A stretch of 64,000 nt of DNA from Pycnococcus provasolii (taxonomy: Eukaryota; Chlorophyta; Pseudoscourfieldiophyceae; Pseudoscourfieldiales). The stretch's first letter is position 1. Every line of letters starts with the position of its first letter. The notes below the pieces were generated by a model. That model was not told the origin of the DNA and ran no database searches. It saw only the letters and a program-made list of their open reading frames with translations. Made by a program: the position numbers and the translations under genes. The stretch covers positions 248,001-312,000 of the forward strand of contig CP150567.1 in NCBI GenBank assembly GCA_049487715.1, read 5' to 3'. Shown piece after piece: positions 1-9,480 of this stretch.

Positions 1-1182
1 AATACACGTGATGGATGGAGAGATTCCGAGATAGGTGATACGACTGGACTCGACAACGACCGGCACAGGTCTTGAAGGCAGGGCCAGAAGACGGCTTGAA
101 CGTTGGCGAAAGACGGCTAAAGTTTATGCAAGTCGGCGACGATGAGGCGATGAGGCTTGCCAGTCGGCGGCGTTGTGGCAAAGACGGCTATGTAGGTATG
201 CAAGTCGGCGATGTGGCAAAGACGGCTATGTAGGAAGGCTTCTATCCCTCCGAGTCGGCGATGAGGCAAGTCGCTAAAAGTTTACCACAACACAGGACGG
301 GTACAAACATGCATGTGTGATGTGTCATGATGTGTGAGTGAAGACAACAACTACAGTATGTACTGTAATTAAGTAATAAAGGTGATAAAAAGTGTGGTGT
401 GGTGTAAATAACACTTTGCGCCGCCGCTTGAGGCTCAAGAAACACCGATCATCCGACAAACGCATCCGGCGTTAGGTCGGCGGAGAACAACGTGGCGATA
501 GGTCGGCGGCGACGTGTCAGTTCGGGGATATAGTTCGGGTTTAGCAGAAGTACGCGCACTTAGGTCGTGTCTCGTAGAAACACTCTCCTGATATGACGGG
601 CGATTTACGTTGGACCACTAAGTGGACCACTAATTTTTGGTCGACAAGCCCCCGACCACTTTGGGGATTCGCACTTGGTCTTGGACCACAGGACCATCCT
701 AAAACTCAATTATTCCATCCTCGTTTGAAAGGGGTTTGAAGTTTGAAACCTGTTTGAAACAGGGGTTTGAACTTTGAAAGGTGTAACTGAAAGGGGTTTG
801 AAAAGACCTTTGGAAAAGGGAATCTCTTCCAAAGGAGGGAGGGGGCGTGAGCGGAACCTGCGAGGAATCTCTTTTTCCGAACCGTCAAAACAAACCGTTG
901 GAGACTTGAAGTCGATCTGTCAGTTCCCTGCTGGCACTTAGGTGGGAAGGGAAAAGTGTGAAAAAGTATCTCCCCCTCTAAGAAGTTTTTAGGCGAAGAA
1001 GGTGCGTGTTGTTTGTTTTTTTTGTGCTCATCCAACGCTCATATATCATTCTTCTTTTTTAGTGTTGTAGCTCCGCCATTCGCCTTCATTCGCAAAGGTG
1101 TCTTCTTCTTTGTGTGTGTCTCTCTCTGCTGCTGTGCTGATCAGATTGATTGACCCTTTACTGATTTTTTTCTATATAAAAG
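1..1182. other. gene-free left end with short repeats
   Basis: No open frame here resembles a known protein. Imperfect copies of a roughly 38-bp unit built on AAAGACGGCTATGTAGG lie at about 157-234, with a degenerate copy near 102-121. A run of GTTTGAA-type units lies at about 723-802. The last 100 bp before the Nudix gene are T- and CT-rich, as expected for a promoter or 5' leader. Confidence 0.5.
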
Positions 1183-2226
1183 ATGATGACTCCTCCTCGG
1201 GGGAATCCTCCGTATCTTAAGAAGTCCGCTTCTCCTGGATCTCTCAGGTTAGCGCCTGAGAGGAGGATGTTACCACCGCGTCTTGGTGGTACTCATAAAT
1301 CGTACTCTCGCATCAGCATGTTGGACACAAAACGGAACGTCGCACAAGTCAACTACAACACGTCGGGACCAAGACCTGAAGAGTCGTCGTCGGCGTCGGC
1401 GTCGCACCACAGACGACACGCGTCTTCAGCAAACGCAACGACCTCCATGAACAACAGCCTCACCATTGGCATGCCAGTCACGCGCGACTTGCAAAAACTG
1501 AACGACATTTCCTCTCCACCGCTCGCTACCGTCGCCATGGCTGTGCCTTTCCGAACCAACGAAAACAATAGCAACAACCACGTCGAAGTTCTACTAGTCA
1601 CCACGATACGCAACGCGAAGTGGACATTTCCCAAGGGATCCGTGCGCTCGCCGTCGCCGACAACCACGCTAACGCCGTTCGAAATGAGACGACTCGAGTC
1701 GTCTGCGAGCGTGGCGGAGTGCCTCGAGGAGAGTGGCGCACTCGGTGTCACGTGGCACCCACATGACGACACTGGAAACGGAAATGAAAACTACCAGTCT
1801 CTCGCAAGGTACACGCAACAAACAAAAAAGAAGAAAATGAAGGCTCTGAAAGACGAGGAGCGTGACGTCGTCGTCGTGCACGGCGTGCACATTGGCCAGA
1901 CGTTCGAGCCTGACGATCCGCGCTGGCCGGTGGACGCCGAGGGATCGCGTGGCGCAAGAATGCGCGCGTGGATTCCGCTGAACCTTGCCATCCAGCAGGT
2001 GTTCGCGTCGCTCAGCGCCAGAGACGCGCAAATAGTGGCTGCGAACTTTCCCGAAGCGCCGGAGGTGGTTGCGGCAATAAACTCGCTGCACCCCGAGCCA
2101 CGTGTTGGCATGCCTCTTGCGCGCGCATCACGCCAGCCCGGAGTGTACGCAGCACTTCTGCAGCTGCGCCATCACTTCATGCCAGCGGCGAGCGACCAGC
2201 ACGCCAATGCTTGGTTGAAGAAATAA
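1183..2226 (+). CDS. Nudix-fold protein, diphosphoinositol-polyphosphate-phosphohydrolase-like, divergent
   Basis: This is a 347-residue single-exon frame. The first 110 residues are Ser/Pro-rich and probably disordered. A Nudix-like core follows: a beta segment (VEVLLVTTIRNAKWTFPKGS, about residues 134-153), then a Nudix-box helix with AECLEESGA, and a late RAWIPLNLA strand as in DIPP/Aps1 enzymes. These relatives cleave diphosphates from inositol pyrophosphates or diadenosine polyphosphates. The box is unusual: the Arg normally before the first Glu is Ala, and about 20 residues are inserted between PKG and the helix. The EE pair survives, so activity is possible but uncertain. It faces the next gene tail to tail across about 200 bp. 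TGTAA occurs just after the stop. Confidence 0.7.
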   Translation: MMTPPRGNPPYLKKSASPGSLRLAPERRMLPPRLGGTHKSYSRISMLDTKRNVAQVNYNTSGPRPEESSSASASHHRRHASSANATTSMNNSLTIGMPVTRDLQKLNDISSPPLATVAMAVPFRTNENNSNNHVEVLLVTTIRNAKWTFPKGSVRSPSPTTTLTPFEMRRLESSASVAECLEESGALGVTWHPHDDTGNGNENYQSLARYTQQTKKKKMKALKDEERDVVVVHGVHIGQTFEPDDPRWPVDAEGSRGARMRAWIPLNLAIQQVFASLSARDAQIVAANFPEAPEVVAAINSLHPEPRVGMPLARASRQPGVYAALLQLRHHFMPAASDQHANAWLKK

Positions 2227-2428
2227 ATTTGTAACACTTAATTGAAATTGTAACACTAAATTGTCACACTTAGAGTAGTAAATGAACAAAGACGCGCTGC
2301 TGAATGGCACCGCTGAAAGGGCTGAATGTGAATGGTGTGAATGGACGACCGTTGGACAACGTAATGTGCAACATTACCAAATGAGGGATCTCAACTATAT
2401 ATCATTACAATCGTAATACATACATTAC

Positions 2429-5400
2429 TTACTTCACTGCGCGCTCCACCGCGACAGTCGCCAGTTCCTTGTCCATAATGGCGTCGTAACGAGCACGCTT
2501 CTTGACGTCGCGCAGAAGCCCGTACGCCTGTTGCACAAGCTGAAGTCTATCTCCATTTCGAATATCCGGATTCTTGTCCGGGTGGGCGAGAAACAAAGCC
2601 TTTTGGTACGCACTTCTCACGTCATCTTGACCGCACCACCTCTCCGTGATGCCGAGAACGTCGTAAGCCGACTCCTTCGAATTCGTTGGCCAATCATTGG
2701 AATTGATTGCGCCAGATTCCGACGCCAATGCGCTTTCCAAGGGTATGCCCTGCCTCGTGAGACGCCACCGACGTAGCACACCGCAGACGACAGCTACCTT
2801 AGCAGATTGCGACGACGAATCGCGCGCAACCTGACGCGCGCTGAGCGCTGCAGCCTGGACGATCGTCGTCGCTCTCTCGCTCTCAGCTTGAGCCGCTCGA
2901 GCGGTAACGTCTCTGGTAACGTCTCTCGTCGCATCATTTTCTTCTTGCCTCTGTCTAGCCGCATGCAGGAGCTGCAGCTGACGCTCCGCCACCGCGCTAT
3001 CCAAAAGACCTCGCACGCTTGCCTCGGCACGCTGATTCCAATCGCGTTCAGCCTTGCGTGCGTTGCTGCTGGCACGCTTCATAGAGGTCAAGTGTTTAAT
3101 CGCGTGGGTAGATTTGGACTTCTCATCTGCCAGGTCAGAACGGCCCCTCGATTTAGATTTGTCTCGATCGACGCGTGACACGACTGACGGATGCGCGCCG
3201 AGGCAATTGGCTGCCCAAATGGTCATGAATGGCGCAGCACCCGTGGCTGGAGCCTTCGACGCATCTTCGGGCAGATCGCACGACACCAGCTCGATCGTCG
3301 CGTGGTTGGTCTCAAGAGCGCGAAGAATGGCATCATCGAAGCAAAGATTCTCACTCACCTCATTTCTCCAGGGACCCCATCGACCATGAAAGCTTCTCAG
3401 CGACCCCACGGTGTCCGGGGTGACGCCACTTGCGGAGCCATGCTTGCCTTGCACAGGCCCGTTTTGGCGAAGTTGCAAGTCACGCTCGTAGAAATCTGGT
3501 GCACGTCGCTGCGCCTCCCTTTCCCTGAGCGCGTTCAGATCTAAATTGAGTGCTTTAGCTGCTACTACCACCGACGAATGGGCACGATTTGGATCCGCCA
3601 AGGGATTTGGTGGCGGGTACCACCTTTTTGTTTTGTTTGACCAATCTCGGGCCGCTTTTTCCTGCCCCGCGGTCAAGGAGAAGTGAGTAGAATCAGCAGC
3701 AGGATCATCAGTAGCACCGCCACCAGCAGCAGGAGGAGGTAGTGATTGAGGATGTGACAGTCCTGCATCATCATCATCATGCTGCTGCAGCAGCTGCTGC
3801 TGCTCGGGAGCCGAAAATGTCGCTCGCACCTCGGGTGGAGACACATCGTCAGAGACGGGTGGCCGGTCAGATGCCGCCGTCGTCGGTGGAGTCTCCGGCG
3901 CATCGTCATGCTCGCAAGCTGGCTCGGCGGGAGCTGTTGAAGCTGGATATGCCATCATCTCCGGTGGCACATTCACTAAAAATGCCGCAAGAGTTGCCGA
4001 GATTGGTTTTAGCGTATTCTGCGGCGCCGTCTGCGCTGGTAATTCAGTTGGCAAAGCAGGTTCAGATGGAGCTGATGCTGGTGCTGGTGCTGGTGCTGGT
4101 ACTGGTGGCGGCGGTGGTGTATCTTCGGATGGCGAGTCCTCTGGTGGTGGCGGTGGTGGCGGTGGCGGCGGCGGCGGCGGTGCTGCTGGTGGTGGTGCTG
4201 GTGGTGGTGCTGGTGGCGGCGGTGGTGTATCTTCGGGTGGTGTGTCTTCTTCTGCTGCTTCTGATGGTGGTGGTGATGCTGTATCTTCGGGTGATGGGTC
4301 TTCAGGACGCCACACGAAGAGTTTTGGGCGTGGACGCGACGGCTGTTTCTCAGCTTGCGTCTCTCCATCCAAGTGCTGCTGCTGCTCTTGCTGCTGCTGC
4401 GACTGTGGTGGTGGTTGTGTGACTGGCGGGGCAGAAGCTGATTCGGCAGCTGGTGTTGGAGCTTGTGCCAGCGCTGATGATGGCATCTGCCTCATTCTTT
4501 TCCCCTCCTGAACTTTGCTCTGGACATTGCTTGGAGGTGCCGTATTCTGCTGCACCGACGGCGGTTGCGATGGCTGTGTCTGTTGCTTTCGTTTCATTCT
4601 TTGTTTGTGAGACAAAGCTCTCTCTGGCGCCATTCGCCGTTCGAGGTCTACCTGCCGCTGCTGCTGCTGCGACTGTGGTGGTGGTTGTGTGACTGGCGGG
4701 GCAGAAGCTGATTTGGCAGCTGGTGTTGGAGCTTGTGCCAGTGCTGATGATGACATCTGCCTCATTCTTTTTCCCTCCTGAACATTGCTCTGGACATTGC
4801 TTGGAGGTGCCGAATTCTGCTGCACCGACGGCGGTTGCGATGGCTGTGTCTGTTGCTTTCGTTTCATTCTTTGTTTGTGAGACAAAGCTCTCTCTGGCGC
4901 CATTCGCCGTTCGAGGTCTACCTGCCGCTGCTGCTGCTGCGACTGTGGTGGTGGTTGTGTGACTGGCGGGGCAGAAGCTGATTTGGCAGCTGGTGTTGGA
5001 GCTTGTGCCAGTGCTGATGATGACATCTGCCTCATTCTTTTTCCCTCCTGAACATTGCTCTGGACATTGCTTGGAGGTGCCGAATTCTGCTGCACCGACG
5101 GCGGTTGCGATGGCTGTGTCTGTTGCTTTCGTTTCTTGCTAACTCCCTCTGGCGTCATTCGCCGCTCGAGGTCTGCGGCAGAGGGCTGAGCTGGCATGTG
5201 CGGCGCAGCACGCTGCCGTGGTGTTCTCGCATTTAGTGTCGATGACGGCCGGTCGTACTGCTCCTTCCCTCGTCTCTGATCTGGCGGTGGTGGGTGACAT
5301 TCGCGTGGCTGTGGTGGTATCGGCACGCGCGCACGCGCGACGCTACCGGCGGGTTGCGCTGCTCCACACTTGCCGCAAATGTAGCGAGTCCCGAAGTTGT

Positions 5401-6424
5401 AGTATTTGCAATCAGGCTTCTCGCAGTACCAGTCACCGGGTTGCACAGGTCGTTGAGGTTTCACGCGCGCACCGGCACCGTCGGTGGGACGCCTGGGTGC
5501 GTTCTTGCGTGCCGCTCCGCACTTGAAGCAGTTTGTGCGTTTCTTGAAGTTGGGAAATTTGCAGACAGGGTTCTCGCAGTACCAGTCACCACCTGGCAAA
5601 GGTCGTGCCGCTCCGCACTTGAAGCAGTCTGTGCGATTAGAGCGGTTGGAAGATTTGCAGTCAGGCTTCTCGCAGCACCAATCGTCGGGTTGCAAAGGGC
5701 GTGCCGCTCCGCACTTCAAGCAAACGTCGCGATTTTTGCGATTGGGAAATTTGCAGCCAGGCTTCTCGCAGAACCAGTCGTCAGGTTGCACATTCGCACC
5801 GGCACCTTCGGCGGGAGCAGGAGCGTTCTTGCGTGCCGCTCCGCACCTGTAGCACTCGGTTTTTGTAGCGAAGTTGTGACTGTTGCATCCACGCTCCTCG
5901 CAGAACCAGTCACCAGGTTTCACTTCGTAGGCAAGCAATCTGTCGCAGGGTTGCACAGGAGGATTGCTTTCGAATCGCGTTAGCTTTGCCGGCACTTCGT
6001 GTCGCACTGGCGGCGCAAGCTTGGGCGTGGACGCTGTGGTCGGCACACCGTATCGCGCCGACGCCGCTAGGTCGACGGCGTCCTTCACGCGCGCCGTCAC
6101 ACCGCGCTGGCGTGGTTTGACTGACGGTTTGAGATGTGCGGAACCAGCACCAGCACCTGCATTTGCTGATGCTGATGCCGATGCCGCGACTGATGAGTTG
6201 GATGTTTTTGTGACAGGAACACCGAGTGCACGCATTGCTGCGACTGGTGTTTTTGTAGCGGAGAGGGGAAACACATACAAACATTGACGGCATTGCAAAG
6301 ATCCTTTAGAGGCTCCTGAGGCACTGTCAGACTCTCCTCCACTGCGGTTAGCGTACCATACGCGCCACACTTCTCGCAGAACACCATTACTAGATGAAGA
6401 ATGAACGATGAACGATGAAGACAA
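2429..6424 (-). CDS. RanBP2-type zinc-finger protein with C-terminal J domain
   Basis: This is a 1,331-residue frame. Near the N-terminus, at about residues 165-355, five RanBP2-type fingers follow one another (W-x-C-x4-C ... N ... C-x2-C, ending CGAA); such fingers bind single-stranded RNA or ubiquitin. A long Gln/Pro/Ala-rich middle contains near-identical 90-residue repeats and a polyproline block. A predicted helical region leads into a C-terminal J domain (about 1245-1320) with HPDKNP, the Hsp70-activating motif. The architecture suggests an RNA-associated Hsp70 co-chaperone, which is inference. The start is uncertain. An alternative ATG at 6387 in another frame gives FCEKCG, and a 41-nt GT-AG intron (6316-6356) would join it in phase to QCRQC, making a zinc ribbon. 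The 5' side faces the ceramide synthase gene across telomere-like repeats. Confidence 0.8.
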   Translation of the reverse strand: MSSSFIVHSSSSNGVLREVWRVWYANRSGGESDSASGASKGSLQCRQCLYVFPLSATKTPVAAMRALGVPVTKTSNSSVAASASASANAGAGAGSAHLKPSVKPRQRGVTARVKDAVDLAASARYGVPTTASTPKLAPPVRHEVPAKLTRFESNPPVQPCDRLLAYEVKPGDWFCEERGCNSHNFATKTECYRCGAARKNAPAPAEGAGANVQPDDWFCEKPGCKFPNRKNRDVCLKCGAARPLQPDDWCCEKPDCKSSNRSNRTDCFKCGAARPLPGGDWYCENPVCKFPNFKKRTNCFKCGAARKNAPRRPTDGAGARVKPQRPVQPGDWYCEKPDCKYYNFGTRYICGKCGAAQPAGSVARARVPIPPQPRECHPPPPDQRRGKEQYDRPSSTLNARTPRQRAAPHMPAQPSAADLERRMTPEGVSKKRKQQTQPSQPPSVQQNSAPPSNVQSNVQEGKRMRQMSSSALAQAPTPAAKSASAPPVTQPPPQSQQQQRQVDLERRMAPERALSHKQRMKRKQQTQPSQPPSVQQNSAPPSNVQSNVQEGKRMRQMSSSALAQAPTPAAKSASAPPVTQPPPQSQQQQRQVDLERRMAPERALSHKQRMKRKQQTQPSQPPSVQQNTAPPSNVQSKVQEGKRMRQMPSSALAQAPTPAAESASAPPVTQPPPQSQQQQEQQQHLDGETQAEKQPSRPRPKLFVWRPEDPSPEDTASPPPSEAAEEDTPPEDTPPPPPAPPPAPPPAAPPPPPPPPPPPPPEDSPSEDTPPPPPVPAPAPAPASAPSEPALPTELPAQTAPQNTLKPISATLAAFLVNVPPEMMAYPASTAPAEPACEHDDAPETPPTTAASDRPPVSDDVSPPEVRATFSAPEQQQLLQQHDDDDAGLSHPQSLPPPAAGGGATDDPAADSTHFSLTAGQEKAARDWSNKTKRWYPPPNPLADPNRAHSSVVVAAKALNLDLNALREREAQRRAPDFYERDLQLRQNGPVQGKHGSASGVTPDTVGSLRSFHGRWGPWRNEVSENLCFDDAILRALETNHATIELVSCDLPEDASKAPATGAAPFMTIWAANCLGAHPSVVSRVDRDKSKSRGRSDLADEKSKSTHAIKHLTSMKRASSNARKAERDWNQRAEASVRGLLDSAVAERQLQLLHAARQRQEENDATRDVTRDVTARAAQAESERATTIVQAAALSARQVARDSSSQSAKVAVVCGVLRRWRLTRQGIPLESALASESGAINSNDWPTNSKESAYDVLGITERWCGQDDVRSAYQKALFLAHPDKNPDIRNGDRLQLVQQAYGLLRDVKKRARYDAIMDKELATVAVERAVK
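4388..5185. repeat. three tandem 270-bp coding repeats
   Basis: Sequence recurs at an exact 270-bp spacing; for example the GGCAGCTGGTGTTGGAGC block starts near 4444, 4714 and 4984. The second and third copies look identical over at least 150 bp and the first differs by a few substitutions. The unit is 90 codons, so the host frame is kept. This is a recent or homogenised internal duplication in the low-complexity part of the J-domain protein. Confidence 0.95.
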
Positions 6425-6491
6425 AGCAGGCCTGCTTTCTCTCTCTCGTTTCTAAAAGTAGGAAGGGAAGGAGCCACCTATGACCTATGTA

Positions 6492-6633
6492 ACCTCAGCC
6501 CTAACCCTCAGCCCTAACCCTACCTCTAACCCCTAACCCGATTCCTTCCTAACCCCTACCTTCCTAACCCCTACCTTCCTAACCCCTAACCCGATTCCTT
6601 CCTAACCCCTAACCCCTAACATCCTAACCCGAA
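6492..6633. repeat. degenerate telomere-like CCCTAA array
   Basis: Variants of CCCTAA, CCTAACCC and TTCCTAACCCCTA repeat through the divergent promoter gap between the J-domain gene and the ceramide synthase gene. It is too degenerate, and too deep between genes, to be a chromosome end. Confidence 0.85.
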
Positions 6634-6811
6634 CCTGCGTCCTAATAATATCCCGTTCCCTTTTTGCCTTTTTCACTTCACATGCTTGCGCGAACAGGCC
6701 AACCAAACCCTCGTCCCTCGCCGACGCCCATTCTGTCATTTCACATACTTTGCTTTCGCGCCCATCCACCTAGGACGATTTCTTAAGAGTGCTACCTGTC
6801 ATACGCACAAC

Positions 6812-7915
6812 ATGTTTGACTTCACTCTCACTATTGTAAGTGCGTCTTATCGCTCTTTCCTGTGGAGTCTGAAGCGTGCTTCTTACCTTGTTTTCATGAA
6901 CAAGGCGCCACCTCCATTCATGGGCGGGAAAATCTACAAGGTGGCAACGGGGTACTTTAACAAAAATCCACGTGGCGACGCTCTGGGTTCTTTGGCTAAG
7001 GGAGACGTCTCTTTATTTCTTGTCGCTACCATGACGATGTTTGTGCTCTCGCGTCTCCTGCAAGCGTCGCTCTTCCCGCTCATCGGATCAGTGCTCGGTG
7101 TCAACAAGGGACGAACAGGCGCGAAACGACTCGAAAAGTTCAGCATGAGCCTGCGTGAACTCACGTACTACGTCATCAGCCTAGGGAGCATGTCGCGACT
7201 ACTGCCGCAAGCCATGCCGTACATGACCGCGTCGTCGAAGTCGTGGCTCCCAGCGCCGTTCGGAAACGTCGACCTGCTCTGGAAAGAGGGGCGACTCACG
7301 GAAGTGAACGACGAATTCAAACTGGTGTACGTCGTCGCCTTAGCGTGGTACAGTGCAGGGCTCATTCAGCACATGATGGACCCGAAGAAAAAAGACTTCT
7401 GGGAAATGGCGCTGCACCACATTGTCACAATCCTGCTGTTGGGCATGAGCTACATGGAAGGACACATGCGCGTCGGCGCGATTGTCATGGTGCTGCACGA
7501 CGCGAGCGACCCGTTCCTCGCACTTGCCAAGCTGACAAATTACTGCAAGCAGGCCCGGCAACGCGGCAGCTTGTCACGCGGCGTGTTTGACGCGCTCGCA
7601 AACGTCTTCTTCGTCGGATTCGCCTTGACGTTCGCGTACACGCGCCTGTACCTTTACCCTCAGGTCATTTACTCCGCACATTACCGTGGACCTGGCCACT
7701 TCTTCAGCCGCAACCACAACGCGGTGGAGAACTCGCTCGTGTATCTGCTAACGTCGCTCTTGCCGATTCACTGCTTCTGGTTTGTGCTAATTCTCGGCGT
7801 CGTGAAGAAGGCTCTCGCTTCCAACATCGACGACGCACGCAGCGACGACGAGGAGGAGGATGGCCAGGAGGACGGAAGCAAAGCAAGCAAGAAGGAGAGG
7901 AAGAAGAAGGCTTGA
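6812..7915 (+). CDS. ceramide synthase (LAG1/TLC family)
   Basis: This 367-residue multi-pass membrane protein should N-acylate sphingoid bases in the ER. The Lag1p motif is clear: WEMALHHIVTILLLGMSY, then MRVGAIVMVLHDASDPFLAL, with the His-His pair and two Asp residues needed for activity (about residues 195-240). Several hydrophobic segments flank it. The tail is acidic then Lys-rich (DDEEEDGQEDGSKASKKERKKKA), as in other eukaryotic ceramide synthases. The frame is open upstream to 6686, but the ATG at 6812 gives a better N-terminus. A further in-frame ATG lies at 6896 and a GTAAGT at about 6836 could be a splice donor, so the extreme N-terminus is uncertain. Confidence 0.88.
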   Translation: MFDFTLTIVSASYRSFLWSLKRASYLVFMNKAPPPFMGGKIYKVATGYFNKNPRGDALGSLAKGDVSLFLVATMTMFVLSRLLQASLFPLIGSVLGVNKGRTGAKRLEKFSMSLRELTYYVISLGSMSRLLPQAMPYMTASSKSWLPAPFGNVDLLWKEGRLTEVNDEFKLVYVVALAWYSAGLIQHMMDPKKKDFWEMALHHIVTILLLGMSYMEGHMRVGAIVMVLHDASDPFLALAKLTNYCKQARQRGSLSRGVFDALANVFFVGFALTFAYTRLYLYPQVIYSAHYRGPGHFFSRNHNAVENSLVYLLTSLLPIHCFWFVLILGVVKKALASNIDDARSDDEEEDGQEDGSKASKKERKKKA

Positions 7916-8026
7916 ATGGTATTAAACTGATTTGATTATGCGCGTAGATACAACTTATACAAACTTTCTTTTTTTGAAGTGAAAATGAAAAGAATATTCT
8001 TAACTTACATATCTTTCGTATCTTTT

Positions 8027-8042
8027 CCCTAAACCCTAAAAT
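8027..8042. repeat. short CCCTAAA motif pair
   Basis: TTCCCTAAACCCTAAA lies about 120 bp before the TL15-like start codon. A partly inverted copy (AATTTTAGGGAAGAT) follows near 8060-8075 and could form a small stem. Confidence 0.5.
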
Positions 8043-8161
8043 CTTCCCTTCTCTCAACCTCTAATTTTAGGGAAGATATTTTTCTTTAGCTTCGTTTTTT
8101 CAAGGTGTTTTTTCCCTGAAGTTGTTTTTCGCCGCGCCATCAGTGCCGTTCCTCGTCATCC

Positions 8162-9307
8162 ATGTCGTGCTCCACCGTTAAGCGTGCTCGTGCTCGTGTG
8201 CTGGCAGTGCATCCTGCCGGCTGCCCTGCCGTTTCTGTTACCGGTAGTGGTGTTGGTCTCCCTCGCCTTGCCCTTGCTTCTTGTTCGAAGCTTCTTGGTA
8301 AGGCTTCTTGTAGAAGCTCGCCAACTGAAGATTCCTTGAAGTGGGAAGCCTCGTCGTCACCACCTCCTGTCACTCCTTCTCTAAAGAACTTTGTCGCGTC
8401 GTGTTTGCTGACTTCGGCGATCTTCCTTGGAGGCGACGACGCAGCTCACAGTGCTGTCGAAGAGCCTGACATGCAAGAGCCTGCTACTGTTCTTGAACAA
8501 CCAACGGCGGCCGTTATGATGACGACGGCTTCGTCCAACCCGCCGGTCGACGTCGTCGTCGACCGCGCGCACATCCTGTCAATGCGTGAGGTGAATCAAC
8601 TGACAACGTCGATCCGCGGGTTTGCGGAATTGTCCACAAGCAACGGCGACAACTTTGAAGTGCGCGTGCTAACGCAGGAAGCTCCACTAACAAAGGAGGA
8701 GAGCGACGACCTCAAGCAAGCCTGGCAAGTGGGAGATAACACAGTCATCGTCGTCGCAGACGTGCGCAACCCCAATCTACTTCGCTTCTTGAAAGGGGAT
8801 GCAATTTCACGCCTCACGCTTCAAGAGGCTGAGTCGGGTCTCTGGGGAGCACGAAAACGCCTGCCTCGGCAGTGGTGGACCGAACTCCAGAGCCGCTACG
8901 GGAACACGTACTTCGTCGAAGAAAATGGACGTGGCCCCGCCGTGCAGAGTGCCGTCGACGCTATCGCCGAGTGCTTGGGCAAACCGTCTGGGTGCTCAGC
9001 GGTACCTGGAGTGACGGAGACGCAACTTAAAGGCAACCAGCTTGTCGTTGCGTTCTCCGGTCTCGTCATCGGCGTCGTCACAAGCAAGCGCATCGACCCG
9101 GGAACTGGCCTGCCCATCTGGATACGTATGATGCCATTTTGGACGCCGTTTTTCCTTTACGGCTTCGCGCCAATTCTCAACCGCACGCAGTCCATCTTGA
9201 GCCCCGAGCTTGGCACCATCGCGCTATCTTTTATAGCGACTGCCGTCTCCTCGCGTCTTTTGCTGGATAATCTTGTCGTCAACGAGCCAACAACGAAGGA
9301 GGACTGA
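8162..9307 (+). CDS. thylakoid-lumen TL15/TPM-domain protein
   Basis: This is a 381-residue protein. The N-terminus is basic and Ser/Ala-rich like a plastid transit peptide. A hydrophobic lumen-type signal follows at about 80-97 (NFVASCLLTSAIFLGG). The next domain begins VVVDRAHILSMREVNQLT and contains NFEVRVLTQEAP, WQVGDNTVIVVADVRNPN, then RLPRQWWTELQSRYGNTYFV. This matches the TPM-fold lumenal family typified by the Arabidopsis thylakoid lumen 15-kDa protein. Unusually, the protein continues about 100 residues with two hydrophobic stretches (about 297-313 and 323-370), so it may be anchored in the thylakoid membrane. The related TLP18.3 acts in photosystem II repair; the role of this group is not established. 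It is the clearest plastid marker in the window and converges on the ATP synthase gene. Confidence 0.8.
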   Translation: MSCSTVKRARARVLAVHPAGCPAVSVTGSGVGLPRLALASCSKLLGKASCRSSPTEDSLKWEASSSPPPVTPSLKNFVASCLLTSAIFLGGDDAAHSAVEEPDMQEPATVLEQPTAAVMMTTASSNPPVDVVVDRAHILSMREVNQLTTSIRGFAELSTSNGDNFEVRVLTQEAPLTKEESDDLKQAWQVGDNTVIVVADVRNPNLLRFLKGDAISRLTLQEAESGLWGARKRLPRQWWTELQSRYGNTYFVEENGRGPAVQSAVDAIAECLGKPSGCSAVPGVTETQLKGNQLVVAFSGLVIGVVTSKRIDPGTGLPIWIRMMPFWTPFFLYGFAPILNRTQSILSPELGTIALSFIATAVSSRLLLDNLVVNEPTTKED

Positions 9308-9480
9308 ACTGAGCTGACTCGTCTTCTCTCTTCTCTCTTCGTATTTAAACCAACCTTGTGCATTTGTAGAATATTGAGACGAAAGTGTCCTTACATATAA
9401 GAAAACTCCCTTTATGATTTTAAAAAAAGCAAACCTACCTACCAAACACACGCACCCTACCCCACGTCACGCGTCTAAAT

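Noticed and set aside
4009-4368. His-rich minus-strand frame
   Set aside because: It is a shifted reading of the polyproline tract of the J-domain protein.
4388-5185. CRISPR-like array from three regular repeats
   Set aside because: The 270-bp units are contiguous, coding and in a eukaryotic gene; there are no spacers.
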